Part shown: positions 18,277 through 26,430 of the stretch, in pieces
How the letters are laid out: each line of letters begins with the position of its first letter
Position numbering within the stretch: the first letter of the stretch is position 1
DNA from: Ectobacillus sp042610425
GTDB taxonomy: Bacteria > Bacillota > Bacilli > Bacillales > Bacillaceae_G
Assembly (NCBI RefSeq): GCF_042610425.1
Contig: NZ_JBGJZM010000001.1
Span: 1,736,001-1,800,000, forward strand
DNA: 64,000 nt
Reading direction: 5' to 3'
Translations under genes and position numbers: made by a program
The notes under the pieces: model-generated
The model's input: only the letters and a program-made list of their open reading frames with translations
What the model was told of the DNA's origin: nothing
The model's database searches: none

Positions 18277-19054
18277 AGTAGAGCCCTCCATTAATCGTAT
18301 TAGTAACATCAAAGTTTACCATTGAAGACTTAGTTGAATTGAATTTATAAAATCCATCCGGTGCAATGTCTTCATCAATAGTTACATTCATATCTTTAAA
18401 GCTTTCAAACCCTTTTTTAGCTAACAATAAAATTAAATCATTGATGATTATTTGATGAAATGGATTTTCCAGTTTCATTTTATTCAATTCCTCTAAAATC
18501 GTTTGCCATGAAATATATCCAAATAAGACATCAGGTTCAATAATCGGTAGCGAACGTTTAACTATATTTTCATATACTTCTATACATGATTGATTGTATG
18601 CAATAAACAGAAGTATTTTTGTTTTACCAGCACCCTTTTGCGATACAATTCTGGACTCTCTTGCTAGCTGATTGCAGCTTTTTAAAGCTTCCTCTGCTAA
18701 CATTTGCTCGCTAGCTTCATCTGATAAACCGATGTCATCATCCGAGGAAAGTCCATGCAAATACTTTACCTCGATGCCAATTGTCACACGATCAAAATCT
18801 ATTAAAGCATCTATTTCACCTTCACTATGATATGGCCAAAATGTGATTTGATCAGCCCAGAAATCGATATCGATCTCCTCAATGTATTTGCGAATATTAT
18901 GAGGAAATATACCGTTCAGAAAAATATTTCTTAAAGCTAAATTAAACGGAATATACCTTAAAGCACCAAAAAAGTTTCCAGTCAAATTGTCTTCTAATCT
19001 ATTGGTCAAGTTCGATCCTGTTTGACTAAGTTTACCTTTAATTTCAGCAATCAT
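18263..19054 (-). CDS. PD-(D/E)XK nuclease-like protein
   Basis: The start at ATG 19054 follows AAGGGAGAAACA, giving 263 residues. A PD-(D/E)XK core is visible: GEIDALIDFD (Asp about 82) followed by VTIGIEVKY (Glu 95 and Lys 97), the metal-binding triad of restriction-type nucleases. An N-terminal helical region precedes it, and the strand LLFIAYNQ and further helices follow. It lies between the PLD gene (116 bp upstream) and the unknown gene overlapping its end, all on the minus strand. A role in DNA cleavage is expected from the motif; its target is unknown. Confidence 0.75.
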   Translation of the reverse strand: MIAEIKGKLSQTGSNLTNRLEDNLTGNFFGALRYIPFNLALRNIFLNGIFPHNIRKYIEEIDIDFWADQITFWPYHSEGEIDALIDFDRVTIGIEVKYLHGLSSDDDIGLSDEASEQMLAEEALKSCNQLARESRIVSQKGAGKTKILLFIAYNQSCIEVYENIVKRSLPIIEPDVLFGYISWQTILEELNKMKLENPFHQIIINDLILLLAKKGFESFKDMNVTIDEDIAPDGFYKFNSTKSSMVNFDVTNTINGGLYYEFI

Positions 19055-19169
19055 TGTTTCTCCCTTATCTTTCATTATTCTTTTTACACAATTAATTTTC
19101 ATTTATGGGATGGTTCTTCATGATGTAGCTATGTGAATTTTCTATTTTTTACAATAATATAGAAAGTTA

Positions 19170-20057
19170 TTATACTTTAATTGTATAGACGATATCTTCT
19201 GCACTTAATAAATCACCTACGCTATAATACCAGCCTCCTGTATTATTTTTTGGTGGTCTTGGACAATTATGAAGCTCATATCTTTCATTTAAAATATAGA
19301 ATTTATAAGGCACAGACTTTTCATAGTTAAATCCGTTTTTGCGTTCAATAATATAACTTACTAAACGGTTTTTAACAGCCTCTGAAAAATCTCGTTCTTC
19401 AATTACCCTTTTCCAATCAGATATATCAATCTCTAATGTCTCAACAATATCGTATGTACCGCCAATTGAAACAGAAAGAACAATTGCTTCTTCATCCAAT
19501 GAATTATTATTCAGTAGCTCTGCCCCCCACGAATAGTTCATTCGAGCATCTTGCTTTATAGATGATTTTAAGTGATTCTTCATTTCTATTTCGATATTAA
19601 TCATATCTTCGTTAACATACCAATGACCAGACATTAAAATATCTTCAAGTAGTTGTTTTGCATAACTTAAAATAGGAATAATTTCATGTTGTTTATAAAG
19701 AAACATTAACAATTCTTTATTTTCTTTTAATCCTTTCTTAGTAAAATTAGCGGAACCAGTAATACAAACATTTTCATCTAAAATGTAAACTTTAGAATGC
19801 AAGTTTTTGAGGGCGATAATTTTTACTCCTTGTCTTTTTAAAAGCTTTAACGCCTCAATACTACTATTCCCATTAATAAATAAGTTTCTGTCAAACCGGG
19901 TTATTAAAATGCATTCTACATTGTCATTCCGCAGTTTATTTAGAAGTCTTTCAGCTGTATACATACTAATAAATGGACTAATAATCATTATTGATTCTCT
20001 ACTTTTATTCAATTCTTCAAATAGATGTTTTTCAAGATTATTAGTAACTAACTTCAC
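19170..20057 (-). CDS. Phospholipase D-like (HKD) domain protein
   Basis: The 295-residue protein starts with GTG at 20057 after AAGGGGTGATGTATA. It has one HKD motif, LHSKVYILDENVCITGSANF, with H87, K89, D94, G101, S102 and N104 all present. A single motif means that two subunits would form the active site, as in the Nuc and BfiI-type nucleases. The N-terminal MIISPFISMYTAERLLNKL is typical of PLD-family nucleases. The last 150 residues are unassigned and may bind nucleic acid. It is the first gene of a three-gene minus-strand module with a PD-(D/E)XK nuclease and an unknown protein. Confidence 0.8.
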   Translation of the reverse strand: MKLVTNNLEKHLFEELNKSRESIMIISPFISMYTAERLLNKLRNDNVECILITRFDRNLFINGNSSIEALKLLKRQGVKIIALKNLHSKVYILDENVCITGSANFTKKGLKENKELLMFLYKQHEIIPILSYAKQLLEDILMSGHWYVNEDMINIEIEMKNHLKSSIKQDARMNYSWGAELLNNNSLDEEAIVLSVSIGGTYDIVETLEIDISDWKRVIEERDFSEAVKNRLVSYIIERKNGFNYEKSVPYKFYILNERYELHNCPRPPKNNTGGWYYSVGDLLSAEDIVYTIKV

Positions 20058-20091
20058 TATACATCACCCCTTATCCAAATTATAACAGTAA

Positions 20092-20122
20092 AAACCCACT
20101 ACTTAAAATGTAAGTGGGTTTC
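20092..20122. terminator. Hairpin upstream of the PLD gene
   Basis: AACCCACT pairs with AGTGGGTT around a loop and is followed on the plus strand by TTCTTTT. It lies just upstream of the PLD start, and its direction of use is uncertain. Confidence 0.45.
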
Positions 20123-20240
20123 TTTTACTTAATATATATCCTGCATAATATTAGACGGTTTCTTGAAAATTAGAAACTGCTTTTTTCTTTTTATAAACTA
20201 CTTTGACCACATTTACTAATCTTTAACTTATTTAATCAAA

Positions 20241-20276
20241 AAACAACCCTGACACCCATTGGTACCAAGGTTGTTT
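20241..20276 (-). terminator. Hairpin with T tract
   Basis: AAACAACC and GGTTGTTT pair across a 20-nt loop; on the minus strand a run of T follows. No gene ends here now, so it may be left from a lost gene. Confidence 0.45.
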
Positions 20277-20607
20277 CAATAGTTTAATTGTACTTAGTGT
20301 TGCTTTGAAAAAAAGATTGATCAAGATTCTTTTCAGTAGCTCTAAGTTTCGTTTTTATAAAAAAGGTTGATAACTTCATAATGGTGTTGCTCCACAATCG
20401 CGCCAGATTGTTTAATACCCTCAATTCTTTAACTGCTTGTCGGTTGGCAAAATGATCGCCGCAATAATATAAATCAACAATACTATACTAACTCCAATAG
20501 AAGACACCCCTTATATCGATATAAACATATTTGATTTTTTGTATTTTCTTTCCGTCTGGTTTAAAATAAGAACAAGCGTTTAATGGAAAAAATAAGGAGG
20601 GTATTGT

Positions 20608-21393
20608 ATGTGGATTTTTTGGTTTATAGCAGGGGCTGTAGCAATGTATTACTGGCAAAAGTATAACCAAAATATGGATAAAAAGAACAATGAAGATGAG
20701 TTAGCCACAAAATTAGATAAAGGTCAAAATCTTAAAGAAGACAACTTAACTAAAAACTTAGGTAAAGGTGTAAAACCTCAAGAATACAATGAAGCTATAA
20801 ATTTGGGTAACTTTAATCATTATTTGGAGCCTGACGAAATATGTTTGTTTCAGCAAGAGGATGTAGCTTGGTATGGATATACTCCTAATTATAGAGACCA
20901 GATGTATTTAAAAACCTCTACGGATATTGGTAATGTTAGGTTAAGTTCTATTAGCGAAATGTCAGATGGTGAGCCTGATAATATATGGAATGTTAGAGCC
21001 GCGGGAACTCTTTATTTAACTAACAAAAAAGTTATTCTTTATGATAAAGGTTTTAGTAACGTGTGGACTAAATTAAGTATTGAAGGTGATTATCCTGAAC
21101 AGGTTTTGAAATTTCTCTTAGAAGATATTATGGATGTTAAACAAACAAATTTAACTAATGTTGGTTTAAAAGGAGTTCTTCTTTCAACAAGTAATGGACA
21201 ATGTATTTTAGCCCCTTCATATAGAAAGTACGTTGGAAGAAGAACTCCTATTGTGAATGAATATAAGTCACTAGCAGAATTTGGAGAACGACTGATTGGT
21301 TTAAAAGGGGCTCCTGAAATTGATAAACTGAAAAAATCCATTGATGACATAATGAAGGAAAGGGTTGAACTGGAAAAAAAGCTTAATCTTTAA
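20608..21393 (+). CDS. Uncharacterised protein with N-terminal membrane helix
   Basis: ATG 20608 follows AATAAGGAGGGTATTGT. The 261-residue protein begins with a short hydrophobic segment (WIFWFIAGAVAMYYW), so it is probably anchored with the rest in the cytoplasm. Residues about 125-215 (AAGTLYLTNKKVILYDKGF, LLEDIMDVKQTNLTNVGLKG) resemble PH/GRAM-like bacterial domains, in which a beta-rich unit includes LTNKRLI. The C-terminus is a short charged helix. It is the last gene before the right att repeat and reads opposite to the defence modules; function unknown. Confidence 0.55.
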   Translation: MWIFWFIAGAVAMYYWQKYNQNMDKKNNEDELATKLDKGQNLKEDNLTKNLGKGVKPQEYNEAINLGNFNHYLEPDEICLFQQEDVAWYGYTPNYRDQMYLKTSTDIGNVRLSSISEMSDGEPDNIWNVRAAGTLYLTNKKVILYDKGFSNVWTKLSIEGDYPEQVLKFLLEDIMDVKQTNLTNVGLKGVLLSTSNGQCILAPSYRKYVGRRTPIVNEYKSLAEFGERLIGLKGAPEIDKLKKSIDDIMKERVELEKKLNL

Positions 21394-21757
21394 GGATTCT
21401 TTATACATAGAGATGAAGATAAATTAACGGAAGTAACAAAATAAGATTTATTATTAAACTGGTCTTTATGTTTGTTTTTCTCTTAATAAAAAGATAAAAC
21501 GCCAAAGAACAGGTTAGATAAATAATTTTATTTGAGAGTTAGAAGGTACCAAAAGCTTATACCTCAAATTCAGTTTCGAAATATATAGGTAATACATCTC
21601 TTATACTATTGTAAATTAATAGGGATTCAGATTTAGAAAAGAAAAGGTTATTAGAGGAATACTCTCAATAACCTTTTCAAAACCTCATTTACTTATGATA
21701 CGGTTCATCTCATCGTAGCACAATCCTCCTTTAAATTTATAAGAAATTGATTAAAAA

Positions 21758-21780
21758 CTGGTCAAGATTCTGGTCAAGAA
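21758..21780 (+). repeat. Two 12-bp-spaced repeats, candidate integrase arm sites
   Basis: CTGGTCAAGATT is followed directly by CTGGTCAAGAA, ending 117 bp left of the right att core, inside the element. The position mirrors the repeat pair left of the left core. Confidence 0.5.
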
Positions 21781-21896
21781 TTTTCATTATTCTACGTTAC
21801 AGGATTTGCATGAAAAAATATAGAATACTCTATAAACCCTTGATACGACTAGCTTTCCGTTCGATATTCCCGAAACATAAAATATATGTTTCTTAT

Positions 21897-21942
21897 CTTG
21901 ACAGGGTGGAGGTCGCTGGTTCGAGACCAGTCGGGGTCATTA
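21897..21942 (+). repeat. Right attachment-site repeat (tRNA-Val(GAC) 3' fragment)
   Basis: This is the second copy of the 46-bp att repeat (see 10559-10604), with acceptor end CGGGGTC and discriminator A, followed by TT. The bases before the anticodon loop do not form a stem, so it is also only a partial tRNA. The T-rich hairpin that follows is what one expects behind a tRNA gene. Confidence 0.8.
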
Positions 21943-21954
21943 ATACAGAAAGAT

Positions 21955-21983
21955 AAAAGCCCTTTTAATGAAAGGGTTTTTAT
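21955..21983 (+). terminator. Terminator behind the right att repeat
   Basis: AAAAGCCCTTTT-AATG-AAAGGGTTTTTATT; probably the original terminator of the tRNA-Val transcript. Confidence 0.75.
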
Positions 21984-22032
21984 TATGAAATAGATCTATT
22001 CATTTCACTAATACAGGTCTATTGAAAGTCCA

Positions 22033-22053
22033 TTGGGGCAAATTTGGGGCAAA
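22033..22053 (+). repeat. Two 11-bp-spaced repeats right of the att core, candidate arm sites
   Basis: TTGGGGCAAAT is followed by TTGGGGCAAA, beginning 91 bp right of the core. The sequence differs from the other two pairs, which suggests arm sites of a different integrase at the same tRNA site. Confidence 0.5.
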
Positions 22054-22298
22054 AATAGGCGGTGTTTCCTAGTAATTAACCATAAAGAAAAAGAAACGAG
22101 CAAAAAATAGCACAGAGATACTTATTTTATAAATGGATTTATTTAAACACTATTCCTTTAACATATTCTATCGGATCATAATCTTATAATAAAGTTTAAT
22201 CTGCAAATTCCTCTTAATTGTAAGCGCCCGATTGTTGAAGATAAAAAGTGTTGCTTAGGGCTTGATTTTATTTTAATTGAGCAAATACTCGCTTCTAA

Positions 22299-23169
22299 CT
22301 ATCTATTCTCCTTGGTTTTAGTACCGATTGCATAATGTATATCTTCAGAATCTGCAAAATAATTATTAATTATCTTATTTAATTCATGAATCCTTCTGCT
22401 ATTCAAGACTATTCTTAAATGATTAGGAATAGGAGTATTAACATTTGCAGGTATATTTTTTATAGTCAAACCACCTTGTGCTGTATATAGATATGTAGCA
22501 TACACTATTCCTATTAGTTCCACAGAAGTAATAAGTTCAAAGGTTTCCTTATGTAATAGTTGTTTAACAGAAAGTACAGGTGAACCACTTGATCCCGGAT
22601 AAATAGCACAATCAATTAGGAATTCTTTCTCACCTTTATAATCAATAGCAGGAGATGTAGCTATAGTTCCTTTTCTAAAAATCGGATAATTATTCAGTTC
22701 GTCCCAGATTCCATTCGGATAACCTATAACTATTATATCTTCAGCAGGAAGAAAGTTCTTTAGATTATCACCATTTGGTATTTGTTGAAGTCTGATACCA
22801 TAATAATATGGCTTTATTCTATCCTTTTCTGCCAGTTTATATAAATTAGCTATTGGCATTGCACATAAATCCACATTTGGATCAGGATGCATAAAAAAAA
22901 TTATCAATAGGAACTACGAATTCACAATGTGAATTCGTTTTCTTACCATTTATATCAGCTGCATGGAATCTTACAGTAATATCGACTGTGCCATCAATAA
23001 CATGTTTATTAGTAACAATTGATGGAACGTTGACATATTGTCCGTCTCTTGTCTGTTCGGCAAATCTGATGATAAACCCAGTTCCGGTACTAAAACCATT
23101 TTTCAATCTTGAAGTAATTCTTACTGTTGAATAATTTAATTCATTAATATTTATCTCTTCATCCTCCAT
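22299..23169 (-). pseudogene. Trypsin-like serine protease, split by a one-base frameshift
   Basis: Two overlapping frames form one S1/HtrA-type protease. The first (from ATG 23169) has TGTGFIIRF and the catalytic His in IVTNKHVIDG. The second has the Asp in PDPNVDLCAM, GYPNGIWDE, and the nucleophile Ser in CAIYPGSSGSPVL. The join falls in an A8 run (22893-22900; T8 on the coding strand). Seven T would restore DNFFMHPDPNVDL and give about 289 residues. It may be a real mutation, a slippage-prone site or a sequencing error. There is no signal peptide, so it is a cytoplasmic peptidase of the kind often found in defence islands. Confidence 0.75.
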
Positions 23170-23363
23170 ATTTTCTATTAATAGTCTCTAACTAGCAAGA
23201 ATCTATGTAGCTATATTTTTTCAACCTTTAATTACACCTTCCTACGAGACTTTATATGTTAAAGATCAATAATCCGTTCGTGCTTATTAAATGATACCCT
23301 CGATAGTTGAAAATATTTATATCCAATCATATTAACTGAGATTGGTGCCTATCTATAAAACCT

Positions 23364-23813
23364 TTAAGAATTGTCTAATTTATTCCACTCGCTTAAATAA
23401 GGGACAAAATCTAATTCCTTTGGTTTATCATCCAGCATGGAAATGAATTCTAATTTATTCCCATCCGGATCTAAAAAATAAATACTAGCAGCTGGCATCC
23501 ATGCTTGAACAATCGGTTCCTCGTTGCCTTTTCCCTGACTTCCGATAACCTCAATTTCTTGGTTCTGTAACCATTGAATGGAATGAACTAAGAAATCCAA
23601 TTCTACTTCAAATGCAAAATGCCTTTTTTCGATTTCACTTGAAACGGGCGCCAGCCATAACCCTAACATTTGATAGCCAGGTTCTCCAATCCAAAAGAAG
23701 GCGTTTTTTTCAGTAGTATGTCCTAATTCGAGCCCTAACTTTTCTTGATAAAAGTTGATGGCAGCTTTTAAATCCTTTACTTGCAAGTGAGTTTCATAGA
23801 TTTTTTTTATCAT
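23364..23813 (-). CDS. VOC (glyoxalase/dioxygenase) family protein
   Basis: The 149-residue protein starts at ATG 23813 after AGGAGGCTGATCATTTATA. It has a VOC double beta-alpha-beta-beta-beta layout: THLQVKDLKAAINFYQEKLG at the N-terminus and SIYFLDPDGNKLEFI at the C-terminus. His in the first strand, the middle His (RHFAFEV) and Glu in KLEFI are candidate metal ligands. VOC members include glyoxalases, dioxygenases and antibiotic-resistance proteins; the substrate cannot be told. Monocistronic. Confidence 0.8.
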   Translation of the reverse strand: MIKKIYETHLQVKDLKAAINFYQEKLGLELGHTTEKNAFFWIGEPGYQMLGLWLAPVSSEIEKRHFAFEVELDFLVHSIQWLQNQEIEVIGSQGKGNEEPIVQAWMPAASIYFLDPDGNKLEFISMLDDKPKELDFVPYLSEWNKLDNS

Positions 23814-23946
23814 TATAAATGATCAGCCTCCTTCTAAGAAAATTTAACAATAATCATCTTTTTGATATTAACATAAATATCCATTAAATATTTTGAAAAT
23901 CTTATTCAATTAAATGCCCCTTAACATAAAGAAAAAGCACAATTCT

Positions 23947-24014
23947 TGCTGGAGAATCGCGCCCGAATGTCGAAGATTGAAAATGCGAAAGAGCTGCAAA
24001 ATTATCCTCAGTAA
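23947..24014 (+). repeat. Dispersed intergenic repeat, subtype 2
   Basis: It contains GCTGGAGAATCGCGCCCGA, then AAAATGCGAAAGAG and CAAAATTATCCT. It closely matches 55017-55084 (CCACAATCGTGCCCGATTG, AAAATGCGAAAGAG, AAAATTATCCT). The first part folds as a small hairpin. Shorter related pieces are at 20389-20416 and 22222-22247. Confidence 0.65.
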
Positions 24015-24151
24015 TTTCACTAAAGATATGCGTTACTTTCAGTACATTATTTCACAATCTCTTCTAAACTTTAAAAGTTTTTAAAGAAAATAAATGAGTT
24101 ATATTTCGTATTATAAGAATAATACGGCATAATTTTGTATAAAGGAAATGC

Positions 24152-24376
24152 TTATTTTATGTATTTTCGCTTTTTAAAATATACAGCAGAAATAAAGCAA
24201 ATTACGCTTGGCAATAGAAATACTACACTTCTACCAATTATAAAAACATAAAATGGTGCAGAATTGATTGTGTTTTGATATTTATAATAATCAGCCCCTA
24301 AACGAATAACAAACCCTATTATCAAAAGAATACCTGTAACGTTCAAAAACTTATCTACTTCTAATAATTTTTTCAT
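24152..24376 (-). CDS. Small membrane protein
   Basis: The start is set at ATG 24376, which follows CTTGGAGGTTTGGGG, giving 74 residues. Two hydrophobic helices are evident (VTGILLIIGFVIRLGADYY and FYVFIIGRSVVFLLPSVICF) with a basic C-terminus (KKRKYIK). No family name is known to me. It stands alone. Confidence 0.6.
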   Translation of the reverse strand: MKKLLEVDKFLNVTGILLIIGFVIRLGADYYKYQNTINSAPFYVFIIGRSVVFLLPSVICFISAVYFKKRKYIK

Positions 24377-24600
24377 CCCCAAACCTCCAAGCTATAACTA
24401 ATCTTTATTGCACAATATTCTACAAATATGTAGCTCTAAGCATATTATTTGATTATATTTTATAACTTTTATAAGTCCTTGAATACTTGTTCATTTGTCA
24501 TATTATTTACCTTTTTAACTATTCTGTCCGTCAGTTTAAGTGAAAATCTCACAATCTCTTCACCCTTAACAATTTTCTTTAAATGCATTATTCAATCATA

Positions 24601-24656
24601 TGGACCTAAAATGGAAAATGCACTTTCCTTATTACAGGAAAGCGCCCTATTGTTGA
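24601..24656 (+). repeat. Dispersed intergenic repeat, subtype 1
   Basis: CCTAAAATGGAAAATGCAC is followed by a hairpin (CTTTCC-TTATTACA-GGAAAG) and GCGCCCTATTGTTGAA. The copy at 26171-26237 is almost identical and one at 27296-27352 is diverged. Confidence 0.75.
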
Positions 24657-24791
24657 AAAAGTAATTATTAGCAGACTTACTCAAGTACGTGATTATAAAA
24701 TTAAGTTTTGTCTTATCACTATTTCTTATACAGTTCACGATGTAATTATGGTAAACACTATAAACATTTTAATCACTTGTTTTTCAATAAT

Positions 24792-24810
24792 TAATCAGTT
24801 ATACTGATTA
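24792..24810. promoter_or_regulatory. Palindromic operator upstream of the MarR-rhodanese-EVE operon
   Basis: TAATCAGT-TAT-ACTGATTA is a perfect 8+3+8 palindrome 37 bp before the marR start, with a further half-site (ACTGATTA) at about 24819. Size and position fit MarR autoregulation. Confidence 0.65.
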
Positions 24811-24847
24811 TATATCAAACTGATTATCATAGGAGGTGAAAATTCAA

Positions 24848-25297
24848 TTGCATAAATGGAATCAATCTTATGGTTTTTTGCTTGGAAAGGTTCTGCAGGA
24901 AATGGAAAATAAGTTTGCTGAAGGACTTATTCCATTTAATATTAACGCAAGACAATATGGTGTACTTTTATTTATTCAGGAAAACCCTTACTCATCACAA
25001 AAAGATATTTCTGAAAACCTACAAATCGATCGGACAACTATGGTGAGTCATATTGATCATTTGGAAACTTTAGCATTTGTTGAGAGAACAAAAAATCCTA
25101 ATGACAGAAGATCCTATAGCCTTAAAATTACTGAAGAAGGTAAAGATGTATTGGATTCGCGTTGGAAATTTTTAACCAATATTGAATCAGAGGTTTTAGC
25201 CCCTTTAAATCAGCAAGAAAGACAATTGCTTAAAGATTTTCTTGTTAAAGTTTGGCTATATAAAAAACAGGAGGTTATAAAATATGAACGCACTTGA
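24848..25297 (+). CDS. MarR-family transcriptional regulator
   Basis: I choose TTG 24848 as start because AGGAGGTGA ends 8 bp before it; the GTG at 24836 lies inside that site. The 149-residue product has the MarR winged helix: QKDISENLQIDRTTMVSHIDHLE (recognition helix) and the wing RTKNPNDRRSYSLKIT. It is the first gene of an operon, overlapping the rhodanese gene by 14 bp. It probably represses the operon through the palindrome upstream. Together with a rhodanese it may sense reactive sulfur or oxidants, though no paired Cys is conserved in the N-terminal part. Confidence 0.85.
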   Translation: MHKWNQSYGFLLGKVLQEMENKFAEGLIPFNINARQYGVLLFIQENPYSSQKDISENLQIDRTTMVSHIDHLETLAFVERTKNPNDRRSYSLKITEEGKDVLDSRWKFLTNIESEVLAPLNQQERQLLKDFLVKVWLYKKQEVIKYERT

Positions 25298-25676
25298 TTA
25301 TTTTAATGCACGTCTTCAAGGAACAATAAGTCCTATGGATTATCTGAAATCTAAGCAAATGGATTCGGAAAAATATTTCTTAATCGATGTTAGAAACGGT
25401 CCAATTCATTTAAGAAATTTAACAATTATAGATGCTAATGTTATACCTGAACAAGAATTATCTAATCGTTTAAATGAAATACCAAAAGAAAAGGAAATTA
25501 TTGTTTATTGCTGGGATGTATGGTGCAATACTGCTGCCAAAGTAGCAAAGTTTTTATTGGAACAAGGTTATAAAGTTAAAGAGTTGACCGGAGGCATTGC
25601 AGCATGGCAGGAAATGAACTTTCCTGTTTCAAAATCAACCATAGATGACAACATCTCTGATAATTGTGGTTGTTAA
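25284..25676 (+). CDS. Rhodanese-like domain protein
   Basis: ATG 25284 follows AACAGGAGGTTATAAA within the 3' end of marR. The 130-residue protein is a single rhodanese domain: YFLIDVRNG, then the active-site loop VYCWDVWCNTAAKVA (Cys 76 at the sulfur-carrier position) and VKELTGGIAAWQEMNFPV. The C-terminus carries an extra Cys pair (NCGC). Rhodaneses move sulfane sulfur. The loop differs from the common CxxGxRS type, so a role in sulfur transfer, phosphatase-like or detoxifying, cannot be fixed. It is cotranscribed with MarR and EVE genes. Confidence 0.85.
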   Translation: MNALDYFNARLQGTISPMDYLKSKQMDSEKYFLIDVRNGPIHLRNLTIIDANVIPEQELSNRLNEIPKEKEIIVYCWDVWCNTAAKVAKFLLEQGYKVKELTGGIAAWQEMNFPVSKSTIDDNISDNCGC

Positions 25677-25681
25677 CTCAA

Positions 25682-26119
25682 GTGCAAAAAAATACAAGGT
25701 ATTGGATTGGAGTTGCTTCTCGTGATCATGTAATGAAGGGTGTCGATGGTGGATTTGCTCAACTTTGTCACGGTAAAGAGGCTCCTTTAAAAAAGATGAA
25801 TACTGGTGATTGGATCATTTATTACTCTTCAAAAGTAAGTTTTAATGAAAGTACTCCGTATCAAAAATTTACTGCTTTGGGGAAAGTTATCGATGATTAT
25901 GTTTTTCAGTTTGATATGGGAAATGATTTCATCCCTTTCCGAAGAAATATAGATTTTATTAGTTGTACAGAAATATCAATTCATCCATTAATCCCACACC
26001 TTTCTTTCATTAAAAATGAGAAGCGTTGGGGTTATCCTTTTCGATTTGGCCATTTTGAGATAAGTGAAAAAGATTTTAAACTAATTGCAGAAAAAATGAT
26101 GGATGTTAAAGGAGATTAG
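25682..26119 (+). CDS. EVE domain-containing protein
   Basis: The likely start is GTG 25682, just after the rhodanese stop; a longer frame could begin with TTG 25664. The protein has about 145 residues and is a single EVE domain: YWIGVASRDHVMKGVDGGFAQLCHGK at the N-terminus (the usual W...HV...GF.Q...GK pattern) and GDWIIYYSSKVSF. EVE is a PUA-like fold that binds modified bases and is known from restriction and RNA-modification contexts. It is the third gene of the marR operon. Confidence 0.85.
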   Translation: MQKNTRYWIGVASRDHVMKGVDGGFAQLCHGKEAPLKKMNTGDWIIYYSSKVSFNESTPYQKFTALGKVIDDYVFQFDMGNDFIPFRRNIDFISCTEISIHPLIPHLSFIKNEKRWGYPFRFGHFEISEKDFKLIAEKMMDVKGD

Positions 26120-26170
26120 AGAATTCTAATCTCCTTTTAACTTTTTTATAACATAATGTATCAAATCCCT

Positions 26171-26237
26171 TGCTCCACAATCTGGCCCTAAAATGGAAAA
26201 AGCACTCTCCTTATTACAGGAAAGCGCCCCATTGTTG
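26171..26237 (+). repeat. Dispersed intergenic repeat, subtype 1
   Basis: CTCCACAATCTGGCCCT begins the element, then AAAATGGAAAAAGCACTC, TCCTTATTACAGGAAAGCG and CCCCATTGTTGAA. The outer ends (ACAAT and ATTGT) and the inner CTCC/GGAA parts can pair. It lies 50 bp behind the EVE gene. Confidence 0.75.
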
Positions 26238-26430
26238 AATAGTGGTAAATGAAAATAGACTTCAAAAATAGAACTAAGTTAATTTTACTAGAGCAACCTT
26301 TAGTTTCCTTCCATAATTCCAAAGTGTTGAATAAAAAACCTCCTTTTAAAATTAGAATAAAGAGAGTTTTTTGTGAAATCCTTTAAACGATCCAAGACCT
26401 ATAGCTGTTAAAATCAATCTTCTTACCTCT

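Noticed and set aside
21747..21956. Plus-strand frame running through the right att repeat
   Set aside because: It translates the arm repeats and the tRNA fragment, so it is not a gene.
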